Shown: positions 9,530 to 18,685 of the stretch, piece by piece
Layout: each line of letters starts with the position of its first letter
How positions within the stretch are numbered: position 1 is the stretch's first letter
NCBI GenBank assembly: GCA_038207585.1
Contig: JBBQZP010000017.1
Location: forward strand, 22,281 to 86,280
From: JBBQZP01 sp038207585
GTDB lineage: Bacteria; Pseudomonadota; Alphaproteobacteria; Rhodobacterales; Rhodobacteraceae
DNA length: 64,000 bases
Direction: 5' to 3'
Notes under the pieces: model-generated
The model's database searches: none
What the model saw: only the letters and a program-made list of their open reading frames with translations
Told to the model about the DNA's origin: nothing
Translations under genes and position numbers: made by a program

Positions 9530-10492
9530 GTGGGGACGACATCAGACATGAGCGATGCAGCAACAATGCCTGCGGATGCAATCGGTGCAACTGATCGTGC
9601 CAGCTGGCTGGCGCGCATCGACGAGATCGGCGAAGAGGCAGGTTATTTTCAACCCTTGGGTGCAGCGCATTGGGCGTTCTTTTCGGACGACGGCCCGAAT
9701 CTTCTGGTGACGTTCGAGACGATGGACGCAATCCGCGCCCGCGTTTCCGATCAGTTGCCGATGGGCCATGGCATTGCCGCAGCGCGCGGCTGGTCGCATC
9801 TGTGCATCATCTGTGACGGTCCGACGTGGTTTCGCGATCCCGCCGTTTACCGGTTTTTCGACCGGCAGGTGGACGATGCCTTCATGGAAGACTTTGACCG
9901 CGTTGTATTTTATGGCGCGGGCATGGCGGGATACGCGGCATGCTCTTATTCGGTCACGGCACCCGGCGCAACGGTGGTGGCCGTGGCACCGCGCGCCACG
10001 CTTGACCCTGCGGTCACCGGCTGGGACACCCGCGACCACGCGCAGCGGCGACTGAATTTCACCGACCGCTATGGCTATGCGCCCGACATGGTCGACGGCG
10101 CGGGCGATGTGTTCTTGGTGCTGGACCCGCATGTTGTGCCCGATGCGATGCATGCGGCGCTGTTTCGAAAGCCCTACGTCCGCCAATTGCGCGTGCCGCA
10201 TCTGGGCGAGGCGACCGAGGCTGCGCTACTGCACATGGGCCTGTTGCCAAAGGTTCTGGATGCTGCCTGCGACGGCACGCTGAACCGCAAAAGCTTTGCC
10301 CGGATGTGGCGCGACAGACGCAATTTCGGACCCTATCTCAAGCAACTTCTGGCGCAGACGGATGCAGCGGAAAAGCCGCACCGGTCGGCGATGATCTGCC
10401 GCAATGTGGCCGAACGCATGAACGCCCCGCGCTTCAGGCGCAGACTGGCCGAGATTGAGGGCGCGGCAAAGGTCGCGCCCGAAAGCAGCTAG
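9530..10492 (+). CDS. Alpha/beta-hydrolase-like domain protein with lost catalytic residues
   Basis: About 320 residues, of a family seen in Rhodobacteraceae and, as I recall, often mislabelled as phosphoadenosine phosphosulfate reductase. It aligns along its length with the C-terminal part of the fusion protein at 2563-4779 (FDRVVFYGAGMAGYAACSY against FKRVVFYGASMGAYAACAF). The nucleophile elbow GASMG has become GAGMA (Gly at residue 131), and LGHRLG has become LGEATE, so both the Ser and the His of a hydrolase triad are missing. It may be a binding or scaffold protein of the glycan cluster. The GTG at 9530 has CGGAAG upstream; the ATG at 9548 is an alternative. It converges on the next gene with a 4-base overlap of stops. 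Confidence 0.7.
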   Translation: MGTTSDMSDAATMPADAIGATDRASWLARIDEIGEEAGYFQPLGAAHWAFFSDDGPNLLVTFETMDAIRARVSDQLPMGHGIAAARGWSHLCIICDGPTWFRDPAVYRFFDRQVDDAFMEDFDRVVFYGAGMAGYAACSYSVTAPGATVVAVAPRATLDPAVTGWDTRDHAQRRLNFTDRYGYAPDMVDGAGDVFLVLDPHVVPDAMHAALFRKPYVRQLRVPHLGEATEAALLHMGLLPKVLDAACDGTLNRKSFARMWRDRRNFGPYLKQLLAQTDAAEKPHRSAMICRNVAERMNAPRFRRRLAEIEGAAKVAPESS

Positions 10493-10908
10493 TTCCGGTC
10501 CTCCAGAAGCATCAGATCCTCGGTCCGGGCCTGAGTAAGGCGGGTCATGCAGTTGGCCACGACCGCAGCCTCGACCGAGCCGCCGCGATAGATGAAACCC
10601 TCTGCCTCGCAGGCGGCATCGCGGAACGTAACCCAGGCGCGCTGTGCCGCCTTCAATCGCGCCAGCGCACCATTCTGCGGCGTTGCACTCGCGATATCAT
10701 ATTCCTTCATGATCGCGACCGTGGCCTTATAGGTCGCATTCAGCGCCTGATCCGCATCCTCATAATCCCGGTCGGCACAGGCATTTATGTCGGCTTGTGT
10801 AACTACGGAATCGCAATCGTCCGTCTGTGCCATGGCCGGAACAGCCCCGGCGGCAGCAAGGAAAGCCGCAAGAACTGCGGGGCAGATCAGTCTGACAAGG
10901 CGGGGCAT
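10489..10908 (-). CDS. LprI/DUF1311-family periplasmic protein
   Basis: A 139-residue protein with a signal peptide (basic MPRLVR, a hydrophobic core, VPAMAQ cleavage) followed by a DUF1311 (LprI-like) domain: CADRDYEDADQALNATYK, LKAAQRAWVTFRDAACEAE and a C-terminal NCMTRLTQARTEDL with conserved Cys residues. Relatives include lysozyme-inhibitor-like proteins; inhibition of lysozyme has not been shown for most members. The ATG at 10908 has CGGAG seven bases upstream. Confidence 0.85.
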   Translation of the reverse strand: MPRLVRLICPAVLAAFLAAAGAVPAMAQTDDCDSVVTQADINACADRDYEDADQALNATYKATVAIMKEYDIASATPQNGALARLKAAQRAWVTFRDAACEAEGFIYRGGSVEAAVVANCMTRLTQARTEDLMLLEDRN

Positions 10909-11027
10909 TGCACACTCCGGTTTGGGTCGGGCCAGATAACCACGCGGCCCCAGCCCTGCCAAGCCGGATTGCAAAAGCGCGATCAGGGCTCTGGAAAGGG
11001 CGGACGTGATCGGGTAGTGCGGGGGGC

Positions 11028-12071
11028 ATGACCCAAACCCTGACGATCCGCCGCCCCGACGACATGCACTTGCATCTGCGCGACGGCGCAATGCTTCAGG
11101 GCGTGCTGCCTGAAACCGCGCGCCACTTCGCCCGCGCGATCATCATGCCGAACCTTGTGCCCCCCGTGGTCACCGCCACCGAAGCCCGCGCCTACCGCGA
11201 CCGCATCCTTGCGGCCTTGCCGCAAGGTGCCGGGTTCGAACCCTTGATGACGCTTTACCTGACCGAAAGCACCGACCCCGACGATGTCGCAGCCGCTCAT
11301 GCCTCGGGCCTAGTGAAGGCGGTCAAGCTCTACCCCGCCGGGGCCACGACCAATTCAGACTCGGGCGTGCGCAACATTGACCGCGTGCGCCCCGTGCTGG
11401 AACGGATGGCCGAGATCGGCCTGCCCCTGTGTGTCCACGGCGAAGTGACAACCGCCGATGTCGACATTTTCGATCGTGAGGCGGTGTTCATCGACACCGT
11501 GCTGGACCCCTTGCGCCGCGCCGTTCCGGGCTTGCGGGTGATCATGGAACATATCACGACTGCCGAAGGGGTGGCCTACGCGCAGTCGGGCGGCGACGAT
11601 CTTGCCGCGACGATCACCACGCATCACCTGATCATCAACCGCAACCACATCCTCGCCGGGGGCATCCGGCCGCATTACTACTGCCTGCCCGTCGCCAAGC
11701 GCGAAGCCCACCGCCAGGCGCTGCGAAAAGCTGCCACCAGCGGCGATGCGCGCTTCTTTCTGGGCACGGACAGCGCCCCGCATGTCGATGCGCTGAAAGA
11801 ACATGCCTGCGGCTGCGCGGGGTGCTTTACCGCCACCAACACGATGCCGATCCTCGCGCAGGTGTTTGACGAGATGGCGGCACTTGACCGACTTGAAGCC
11901 TTTACCAGTCTGAACGGTGCCGCCTTCTACCGCCTGCCGCCGAACCAGACACATCTGCGCCTTGTGCGCCACGACACCGCCCACGCCTATCCCGACAAGA
12001 TCCTGACCGAAGCAGGCCCCGTCACCGTTTTCAACCCCGGCTTTCCCCTGTTCTGGCATGTGGAAAGCTGA
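11028..12071 (+). CDS. pyrC: Dihydroorotase
   Basis: This 347-residue protein has the size of class II dihydroorotases such as E. coli PyrC. It interconverts carbamoyl-aspartate and dihydroorotate in de novo pyrimidine synthesis, in the cytoplasm. The zinc-binding HLHLR lies at residues 14-18. The carbamylated Lys region ([15 protein letters not shown]), the zinc-binding His in LCVHGE and in [10 protein letters not shown], and the catalytic Asp in FLGTDSAPH are all present. A G-rich ribosome binding site precedes the ATG. The next gene is pyrE, separated only by a dispersed repeat, so the two probably share a message. Confidence 0.96.
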   Translation: MTQTLTIRRPDDMHLHLRDGAMLQGVLPETARHFARAIIMPNLVPPVVTATEARAYRDRILAALPQGAGFEPLMTLYLTESTDPDDVAAAHASGLVKAVKLYPAGATTNSDSGVRNIDRVRPVLERMAEIGLPLCVHGEVTTADVDIFDREAVFIDTVLDPLRRAVPGLRVIMEHITTAEGVAYAQSGGDDLAATITTHHLIINRNHILAGGIRPHYYCLPVAKREAHRQALRKAATSGDARFFLGTDSAPHVDALKEHACGCAGCFTATNTMPILAQVFDEMAALDRLEAFTSLNGAAFYRLPPNQTHLRLVRHDTAHAYPDKILTEAGPVTVFNPGFPLFWHVES

Positions 12072-12156
12072 CTTCATTTTTGCCCAAATACTCATCTTTT
12101 CAACCGCTTCCCCCTGAACCACGGTCGGAATTGAGTATTTTTGCAAAAATGAAGTC
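12070..12156 (+). repeat. Paired inverted dispersed repeat between pyrC and pyrE
   Basis: The left arm GACTTCATTTTTGCCCAAAT-ACTC (12070-12093) and the right arm GAGTATTTTTGCAAAAATGA-AGTC (12133-12156) are inverted copies around a 39-base spacer. The left arm begins inside the pyrC stop codon. The whole could fold into a long hairpin in the pyrC-pyrE message. The same two-armed structure occurs at 34019-34103. Confidence 0.75.
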
Positions 12157-12177
12157 GCAAAGCCAAGGAGCGTCGCA

Positions 12178-12855
12178 ATGATCCCGTCAACCTACCCCCC
12201 CGCCGATGAGATTGCGCGGCTGAGTGCGCGGATGCTGCTGGAAATCGGGGCGGTGCATTTCAATGCGACGACGCCGTTCACGCTGGCCTCGGGCCTGCCG
12301 TCGCCGACCTATATCGATTGCCGCAAGCTGATCTCGTATCCGCGCATCCGGTCGACCCTGATGGATTTCCTGACCATCACCGTAATGCGCAATGCGGGGC
12401 TGGAGGCGTTTGACAACATCGCGGGCGGCGAGACGGCGGGGATTCCGTTTGCCGCTCTGGTGGCCGAACGGATGGCGCTGCCGATGACTTATGTGCGCAA
12501 GAAACCGAAAGGGTACGGGCGCAATGCGCGCATCGAGGGTGTCATGACCGAAGGTCAGCGCGTGTTGCTGGTGGAAGACCTGACAACCGATGGCGGATCA
12601 AAGCTGAGTTTCGTCGATGCGATCCGCGAAACCGGGGCCACCTGCGCGCATACGGCGGTGATTTTCTACTATGGCATCTTCCCCGAAACGCCGCAGAAAC
12701 TGGCCGACCACGGCATCGCTTTGCACCACCTTTGCACCTGGTGGGATGTGCTGGCCGAGGCCCGCGTGCAAGGTGTGATGGACGCCGCAACGCTGGACGA
12801 GGTTGAGACGTTTCTGACCGCGCCGCGCGCTTGGCAAGAGGCGCGCAAGGGCTGA
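12178..12855 (+). CDS. pyrE: Orotate phosphoribosyltransferase
   Basis: This 225-residue type I phosphoribosyltransferase converts orotate and PRPP to orotidine 5'-phosphate, the step after dihydroorotate oxidation. The PRPP-binding motif [14 protein letters not shown] and the flexible-loop region [17 protein letters not shown] are present. An AGGAG (AAGGAGCG) lies just before the ATG at 12178. It follows pyrC, consistent with a pyrimidine unit. Confidence 0.95.
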   Translation: MIPSTYPPADEIARLSARMLLEIGAVHFNATTPFTLASGLPSPTYIDCRKLISYPRIRSTLMDFLTITVMRNAGLEAFDNIAGGETAGIPFAALVAERMALPMTYVRKKPKGYGRNARIEGVMTEGQRVLLVEDLTTDGGSKLSFVDAIRETGATCAHTAVIFYYGIFPETPQKLADHGIALHHLCTWWDVLAEARVQGVMDAATLDEVETFLTAPRAWQEARKG

Positions 12856-12885
12856 CAGCAAGTTGCGATTCGGGGGCTATGAAAG

Positions 12886-12894
12886 TTGTCCACA
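12886..12894 (+). promoter_or_regulatory. DnaA-box-like 9-mer upstream of dnaB
   Basis: TTGTCCACA differs by one base from the consensus TTATCCACA. It sits in the 260-base gap (12856-13115) between pyrE and dnaB; no gene is visible in that gap. A single near-match is weak evidence. Confidence 0.25.
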
Positions 12895-13115
12895 CTGTCA
12901 ATCCGGCATGACTTCACACTGCATCTTGACGCTAAGCCTGCATTAGCCGCATCATGCAGGGGTGTCAGGCAAAGCGCGTGCGGCTTTTCCAAAGGGTTGC
13001 ACACAGAGTTATACAAGTTGCAATCACCGCATCGCCTGGCGCATAGAGGCAGGCTCATGCTCTGGCCAGATGACGCTGCCGTGCGTCTTTCCGGCCCAAG
13101 AAACGGACCCAACGG

Positions 13116-14627
13116 ATGACCGAGATCGCGACGCTGCGCCCTACCCTTCCAGTTGCACCCGCCGCAGCGGACGACGTGGGCCTGCCGCAGAATATCGAGG
13201 CGGAACAGCAGCTACTGGGCGCGATCCTGACCAACAACGATGTCTACGACCGCATCTCGTCGCTGGTCCGGGCCGAGCATTTCCACGACCCCGTTCACGC
13301 CCGCATCTTCGAGATTGCCGCCGCGCGCATCCAGAAGAACGCGCTGGCTTCGCCCGTCACGCTCAAGGCGTTTCTGGAGGATGACGACGGGCTGAAATCA
13401 TTGGGCGGGCCGGCCTATCTTGTGCGGCTGGCGGGGGCTGCGATTTCGGCTTTTGCGGCGCGCGATTATGCACAGATGATCTATGATCTGGCGGTGCGGC
13501 GCGAACTGATTGCGCTGGGGCGCGACATTTCGGCCAAGGCCGGCAAGGTCGAAGTGGCATCAGAGCCGCGCGAGCAGATCATCGAAGCCGAACAGGCGCT
13601 TTACAAATTGGGTGAACAGGGTCACGCCGAACGCGGATTTCAAAGCTTTCTCAAGGCCGTAACCAGCGCTGTTAATGTGGCCAACGCGGCCTATCAGCGC
13701 GATGGGGGCCTTGCCGGTATCTCGACCGGGTTGATTGATCTGGACAAGAAGCTGGGCGGCCTGCACCCGTCTGACCTGCTTATTCTGGCCGGGCGGCCTT
13801 CGATGGGAAAAACCTCGCTGGCCACCAACATCGCCTTCAACGTGGCCAAAGCCTACAAACGCGGGCGTCTTCCCGAGGGGGGCGAAGGCGCGGTGGAGGG
13901 CGGCGTTGTCGGCTTCTTTTCGCTGGAGATGAGTGCCGAACAGCTTGCCGCGCGGATCCTGTCCGAAGCCTCCGAAGTGCCGTCCGAACAAATCCGGCGC
14001 GGTGATATGACCGAAGGCGAATTCCGCCGCTTTGTGGAGGCCGCAAAGGCGCTGGAATCCTGCCCTTTGTATATCGACGACACGCCCGCCCTGCCGATCA
14101 GCCAGGTGGCTGCAAGGGCGCGCCGCTTGAAGCGCACCTCGGGGCTGGATGTGCTGATTGTTGACTATCTTCAACTGCTTAAAGGCACCGGAAAGGGCGA
14201 AAACCGGGTCAACGAAGTGTCCGAGATTACTCAGGGTCTGAAGGCGATTGCCAAGGAGTTGAACATCCCCGTCATCGCCCTTAGCCAGCTTTCGCGGGCG
14301 GTGGAAAGCCGCGACGACAAGCGCCCGCAACTTTCGGACCTGCGCGAATCCGGCTCGATCGAGCAGGACGCCGATGTGGTCATGTTCGTCTTCCGCGAGG
14401 AATATTACCGCGAGCGGGAAAAACCGGGCGACCACGAGCTGGACAAGATGGCGCAGTGGCAGGCGCTTATGGAAAACGTGCATGGCAAGGCCGAGGTTGT
14501 GATCGGCAAGCAGCGTCACGGTCCCATCGGCTCGGTGGAGCTTAGCTTTGAGGGGCGCTTCACCCGCTTTGGCAATCTGGTCAAGCCGTGGCAGCAGGGT
14601 GCGGGAGGCGGCGACGTCGGGTTCTGA
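13116..14627 (+). CDS. dnaB: Replicative DNA helicase
   Basis: This 503-residue hexameric 5'-3' helicase unwinds DNA at the replication fork. The N-terminal DnaB domain starts with LPQNIEAEQQLLGAILTNN. The RecA-like C-terminal domain has Walker A GRPSMGKTS near residue 226, FFSLEMSAEQLAARIL, the Walker B region LDVLIVDYLQLL, SQLSRAVESRDDKRPQLSDLRESGSIEQDADVVMF, and VIGKQRHGPIG. An insert after Walker A (about KRGRLPEGGEGAVEGG) is longer than in E. coli DnaB and resembles alphaproteobacterial versions. Confidence 0.97.
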   Translation: MTEIATLRPTLPVAPAAADDVGLPQNIEAEQQLLGAILTNNDVYDRISSLVRAEHFHDPVHARIFEIAAARIQKNALASPVTLKAFLEDDDGLKSLGGPAYLVRLAGAAISAFAARDYAQMIYDLAVRRELIALGRDISAKAGKVEVASEPREQIIEAEQALYKLGEQGHAERGFQSFLKAVTSAVNVANAAYQRDGGLAGISTGLIDLDKKLGGLHPSDLLILAGRPSMGKTSLATNIAFNVAKAYKRGRLPEGGEGAVEGGVVGFFSLEMSAEQLAARILSEASEVPSEQIRRGDMTEGEFRRFVEAAKALESCPLYIDDTPALPISQVAARARRLKRTSGLDVLIVDYLQLLKGTGKGENRVNEVSEITQGLKAIAKELNIPVIALSQLSRAVESRDDKRPQLSDLRESGSIEQDADVVMFVFREEYYREREKPGDHELDKMAQWQALMENVHGKAEVVIGKQRHGPIGSVELSFEGRFTRFGNLVKPWQQGAGGGDVGF

Positions 14628-14648
14628 TCCGCGCCGATGGTCCTGGCC

Positions 14649-14673
14649 AAGGATATTCTTGCCGGAAAGAAGC
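14649..14673 (+). repeat. Degenerate GGATATT-family intergenic repeat
   Basis: AAGGATATTCTTG-CCGGAAAGAAG in the 119-base gap between dnaB and alr matches the tail of the repeats at 1539-1594, 23139-23162 and 28041-28093. It carries a small CAAG/CTTG stem. Confidence 0.4.
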
Positions 14674-14746
14674 ACGGATGCCGCACAGGGCGCGCCCGGT
14701 GATGCTTTGCACTTGACCTTGCGGGCGTCCCTGTCAAAAGACCCGC

Positions 14747-15796
14747 ATGGCAACCGCGACCCTTTCCATCGACCTTGACGCAATCGGCGCGAACTGGCGG
14801 GCGCTGGACCGGCTTTCTGCACCCGAGGTGCAGACGGCGGCTGTGGTCAAGGCCGATGCTTACGGGCTGGGCGTCAAGCGCGTTGCGCGGGCCTTGGCGC
14901 AGGCGGGCGCGCGGCGGTTCTTTGTGGCGATGGCCGAGGAAGGCGCTGCCGTCCGGCAGGCTTTGGGTCAGGGACCGCAGATCAGCGTCATGTCGGGCCA
15001 CATGGCCGGCGACACCGAAATGATCCACGATCTTGACCTGACGCCGATGCTCAATTCGATTGATCAGATCACCCGGCATATGGAATCGCTGCCCGGCCAT
15101 CCCTTCGGCGTGCAGCTTGATACCGGCATAAACCGGCTGGGGCTGGAGCCCGGCGAATGGGAGGCCGTGGCCGAATTCGTGCTGTCGGCCCGCCCCGAAC
15201 TGGTGATGAGCCATCTGGCCTGCGCTGACGCGCCCGACCACGCGATGAACGCGGCGCAACTGGCCGAGTTTCACCACCTGACCGATGGCATCGCCGTGCC
15301 GCGATCCTTGGCTGCGACGGGCGGCATCCTGCTTGGCCCGGCTTTCCATTTCGATCTGACCCGCCCCGGCATCGGCCTTTACGGCGGTCGCCCGTTCGAG
15401 GCGGGAGCGCCTGCCGTCACGCTGGGCCTGCCGGTCATTCAGGTGCGCGAAGTGGCGCAGGGCGAAACCGTGGGCTACGGCAATTCCTGGACGGCCGAGG
15501 CGCCGACGATTGTGGCGACCGTGGCGGGGGGCTATGCCGACGGGCTTTTGCGCAGCCTGTCAAACGCCGCCGTTCTGTGGGATGGCGACGTGCCCTGCCC
15601 ACTGATCGGCCGGGTGTCGATGGATCTGATCACCGTCGATGTGACGCATCTGCCCGAGGTGCCGAAGGTGCTGGATATCATTTGCGCGCAGCAAAGCGCT
15701 GATGATCTGGCCGATACCGCAGGCACCATCGGCTATGAAGTGCTGACCCAACTTGGCGCGCGCTATCTGCGCCGCTATTCCGGGGCTGGCGCATGA
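14747..15796 (+). CDS. alr: Alanine racemase
   Basis: This 349-residue PLP enzyme makes D-alanine for peptidoglycan. The PLP-binding Lys35 lies in [10 protein letters not shown]. The N-terminal TIM barrel includes MSHLACAD, and the second domain has the catalytic Tyr in [10 protein letters not shown] and [10 protein letters not shown]. The length is typical for Alr. The stop overlaps the start of mlaE (ATGA), so the two are coupled. The likely promoter lies in the 119-base gap after dnaB. Confidence 0.95.
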   Translation: MATATLSIDLDAIGANWRALDRLSAPEVQTAAVVKADAYGLGVKRVARALAQAGARRFFVAMAEEGAAVRQALGQGPQISVMSGHMAGDTEMIHDLDLTPMLNSIDQITRHMESLPGHPFGVQLDTGINRLGLEPGEWEAVAEFVLSARPELVMSHLACADAPDHAMNAAQLAEFHHLTDGIAVPRSLAATGGILLGPAFHFDLTRPGIGLYGGRPFEAGAPAVTLGLPVIQVREVAQGETVGYGNSWTAEAPTIVATVAGGYADGLLRSLSNAAVLWDGDVPCPLIGRVSMDLITVDVTHLPEVPKVLDIICAQQSADDLADTAGTIGYEVLTQLGARYLRRYSGAGA

Positions 15797-16575
15797 GCCT
15801 TCTGTCACCGGTTGCGGCCCTTGGCCGGGTGGTTCTGGGCGCGTTCGCGTCGCTGGGCCGGATCGCGATTTTCGGCGGTCAGGTGGTGGGCCATCTGTTC
15901 CGCCCGCCGTTTTATCCCCGCGAAATGCTTGCCGCACTGATGCAGGTCGGCTGGTTCAGCCTGCCGGTGGTCGGCCTGACCGCCCTTTTCACCGGCGGCG
16001 CATTGGCGTTGCAGATCTATTCCGGCGGGCAGCGCTTTTCGGCCGAAGCCGTGGTGCCGCAGATCGTGGCCATCGGCATCGTGCGCGAACTTGGACCGGT
16101 GCTGGTGGGCCTGATGATCGGGGCGCGCGTCACATCATCTATTGCGGCTGAAATTGCCACGATGAAGGTGACCGAGCAGATCGACGCGCTGGTCACCCTT
16201 TCGACGCATCCGATCAAGTATCTGGCGGTGCCGCGCGTTCTGGCGGGCACGCTGACCGTGCCTTTGCTGGTCGGCGTGGGCGACATCATCGGTATCATGG
16301 GCGGCTTTCTGGTCAGCACCGAACAGTTGGGTTTCAACCGCGCGGGTTACATCAAGAACACGGTCGATTTCCTGACCGCGCCTGACATCACCTCATCGCT
16401 GATCAAGGGCGCCGTGTTCGGCTTCATCGCCACGCTGATCGGCTGTTATCACGGCATGCGGTCAGGGCGTGGCGCACAAGGCGTTGGCTCTGCTACGAAA
16501 AACGCGGTGGCCGTGGCGGCGATCCTGATTCTGGCCGCGAATTTCATACTGACATCAGTGTTGTTCGGCACATGA
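15793..16575 (+). CDS. mlaE: MlaE-family ABC permease
   Basis: A 260-residue permease of the MlaE family, the membrane component of a phospholipid (Mla-type) ABC transporter that maintains outer-membrane lipid asymmetry. Several transmembrane helices and the conserved segment [38 protein letters not shown] are clear. It overlaps alr upstream and mlaF downstream, each by four bases. No MlaD (MCE) or MlaC gene is present here, so the remaining subunits must be elsewhere. Confidence 0.9.
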   Translation: MSLLSPVAALGRVVLGAFASLGRIAIFGGQVVGHLFRPPFYPREMLAALMQVGWFSLPVVGLTALFTGGALALQIYSGGQRFSAEAVVPQIVAIGIVRELGPVLVGLMIGARVTSSIAAEIATMKVTEQIDALVTLSTHPIKYLAVPRVLAGTLTVPLLVGVGDIIGIMGGFLVSTEQLGFNRAGYIKNTVDFLTAPDITSSLIKGAVFGFIATLIGCYHGMRSGRGAQGVGSATKNAVAVAAILILAANFILTSVLFGT

Positions 16576-17318
16576 TTACCCTTGCAGGCGTTCACAAGAC
16601 CTTCGGGACGAACCGCGTTTTGCGGGGTGTCGATCTGACCATTCCAAAGGGGTCGTCGATGGTGATCATCGGCGGGTCGGGCACCGGAAAATCGGTGCTT
16701 TTGAAATGCATTCTAGGGTTGGTTTCGCCCGATTCTGGCACCATAAGCCTGAACGGCGAGGATGTGATCCGCGCCGACCGCGATGCCTTCCTTGCGCGCT
16801 TTGGCATGCTGTTTCAGGGCGGCGCGCTGTTTGACAGCCTGAAGGTCTGGGAAAATGTGGCCTTCCGTCTGCTTCGCGGCGCACAGGCCCGCCCCAAGGC
16901 CGAGGCGCGCGAGATTGCGATGGAAAAGCTGCGCCGCGTGGGGCTGAAACCCGAGGTCGGCGATCAGTTCCCGGCTGAACTTTCGGGCGGCATGCAAAAG
17001 CGCGTGGGCCTTGCCCGCGCGATCGCCGCCGAACCCGAAATCATCTTTTTCGATGAACCGACCACCGGGCTTGATCCGATCATGTCGGGGGTGATCAACG
17101 AATTGATCCGCGAGATCGTGGTGGAAATGGGTGTCACCGCGATGACGATCACGCATGACATGACGTCGGTCCGCGCGATTGCCGATCATGTGGCAATGCT
17201 GCACGCAGGCGTCATTCAATGGACCGGGCCGGTGGCGGAAATGGACGCTGCATCAGACCCTTACCTGCAACAGTTCATCCACGGGCGGGCCGAGGGCCCC
17301 ATCGAATCGGTACGCTGA
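16572..17318 (+). CDS. mlaF: Mla-type ABC transporter ATP-binding protein
   Basis: This 248-residue ATPase has Walker A GGSGTGKS (residues 34-41), the signature LSGGMQKR, Walker B IIFFDEPTTGLDP and the H-loop TITHDM. It pairs with the MlaE permease just upstream, whose stop it overlaps, and energises phospholipid transport between the membranes. The stop overlaps the next start (TGATG). Confidence 0.93.
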   Translation: MITLAGVHKTFGTNRVLRGVDLTIPKGSSMVIIGGSGTGKSVLLKCILGLVSPDSGTISLNGEDVIRADRDAFLARFGMLFQGGALFDSLKVWENVAFRLLRGAQARPKAEAREIAMEKLRRVGLKPEVGDQFPAELSGGMQKRVGLARAIAAEPEIIFFDEPTTGLDPIMSGVINELIREIVVEMGVTAMTITHDMTSVRAIADHVAMLHAGVIQWTGPVAEMDAASDPYLQQFIHGRAEGPIESVR

Positions 17319-17704
17319 TGATCCCGACCCTTGGCACACTCCTGGGGTCCGGCAGCACGGCGGCGGTGGTGCTGTCTTACGTCATCCTTGCCCTGCCCCT
17401 GCTGATCGCCGCAGCCCTTTTCGCAAGCTGGCACGACGGCAAACGCGGCGCGCGCAGGCTGTTGATCGCGTCGCTGGTCTGTATCAGCTGGCTGTTCATG
17501 CCGTTCCGATTTGCCGATCTGCAATGGGCACAATTCTCAGCGGCTATCTCGATCTTCTGTTGGGTCTGGCTTGTCTATGCTTGGGCTGCGCATGTCTGGA
17601 TCAAGGGGTTTGGCCCGGTCTGGGTGAACATCATCGTTGCGGTGGCGATTTCAACGCTGATCATCACCACCTTGGTACTGGGAATTTCGCGCGCGCTGAG
17701 CTGA
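17318..17704 (+). CDS. Small integral membrane protein
   Basis: 128 residues with about four hydrophobic segments (AVVLSYVILALPLLIAAALF, RLLIASLVCISWLFM, FSAAISIFCWVWLVYAW, VNIIVAVAISTLIITTLVL). The ATG shares a base with the mlaF stop, so it is the last gene of the alr-mlaEF unit. No domain is recognised. Position suggests a role linked to the lipid transporter or envelope, but that is inference. Confidence 0.7.
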   Translation: MIPTLGTLLGSGSTAAVVLSYVILALPLLIAAALFASWHDGKRGARRLLIASLVCISWLFMPFRFADLQWAQFSAAISIFCWVWLVYAWAAHVWIKGFGPVWVNIIVAVAISTLIITTLVLGISRALS

Positions 17705-17847
17705 TTTTCTCGCGCAAGGGTTGAAGATTGTTTCCCGCGCGCAGACAATTCCACTTATCCCCATGTTTATAAACGCTTTTCGGAAATTGTGGCGAAATTA
17801 TGTTGCATTTGATGTGACGTTCGAAAAGGTTAACTCATTGTGTTCTC

Positions 17848-18633
17848 ATGGGTGATGGTATGGTGGGTGGTGCGGTTCAGACGTTGCGGCAGGTGCAAAA
17901 CGGCCTGCAATCGCTTGGCTTTTATGCTGTGGTGGCGTCGGCGGCGGCCGGGGTTGCGGTAAGCGGTCTGGCGATAGCGGGTGTTTTGCCCTGGCCCGAT
18001 CTGGCGCTGTCCTATGGCGGCGTGCCGGTGCCCAGTGCGGGAATGATCGCGCAGCTTTTCATCACCTCATTGCTGTTGCTGCTGTGTTTTTATCTGCCCG
18101 CCAACGCCCGCATGGCCCGGCTGGAACGCAGCCACCGGTCCTTCCAGATCTCGATGGAGGACGTAAAGCGTGCCTATTCCATCGCCCATGCCGCCGACCG
18201 GACAGGCGTATTCTCGCTGTCGAACGACTTCGAGTCGATGCGCGAGCGGATGGAATTGATGCGCAAACATCCCGATCTTGCCCATCTGGAGCCGGAGCTT
18301 TTGCAGATCGCAGCACAGATGTCCCACCAGTCACGCGAACTGGCCCGCGCCTATTCGGATGAACGGGTGGACCGCGCCAAGGGCTTTCTGCAAAGCCGCC
18401 AGCACGAGGCGCAACAGATGCAGGACCGCATCCACATCGCCCGCGTCACCTGCGACAACCTGCGCCGCTGGCTGACCGATGTCGAGGTGGAAGAACGCAC
18501 CAACCACGTGCAGATCCGCCAACTGGAAGCGGACCTGCGCGAGGTGCTGCCTGACTTGGGCTATGATTTCGAAGACAGGGACGCCAATATCGTATCGCTG
18601 CCGAAACCGTCGAAAGATAGCGTCACCCATTGA
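17848..18633 (+). CDS. Conserved two-TM coiled-coil protein
   Basis: 261 residues. Two transmembrane segments (AVVASAAAGVAVSGLAIAGVL; AQLFITSLLLLLCFYLP) are followed by a long, charged, helical C-terminal part (RLERSHRSFQISMEDVKRAY...; LQSRQHEAQQMQDRIHIARV...) with coiled-coil character. Homologues in this family are often labelled DNA repair protein, for which I see no motif. Starts at 17848 and 17860 are both possible; neither has a strong ribosome binding site. The 143-base gap before it is AT-rich and probably holds its promoter. Confidence 0.7.
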   Translation: MGDGMVGGAVQTLRQVQNGLQSLGFYAVVASAAAGVAVSGLAIAGVLPWPDLALSYGGVPVPSAGMIAQLFITSLLLLLCFYLPANARMARLERSHRSFQISMEDVKRAYSIAHAADRTGVFSLSNDFESMRERMELMRKHPDLAHLEPELLQIAAQMSHQSRELARAYSDERVDRAKGFLQSRQHEAQQMQDRIHIARVTCDNLRRWLTDVEVEERTNHVQIRQLEADLREVLPDLGYDFEDRDANIVSLPKPSKDSVTH

Positions 18634-18685
18634 ATTGAGCGCGACCATACCCGATGTTGCCACGGCAGTGAATTCGGAGTGCGGC

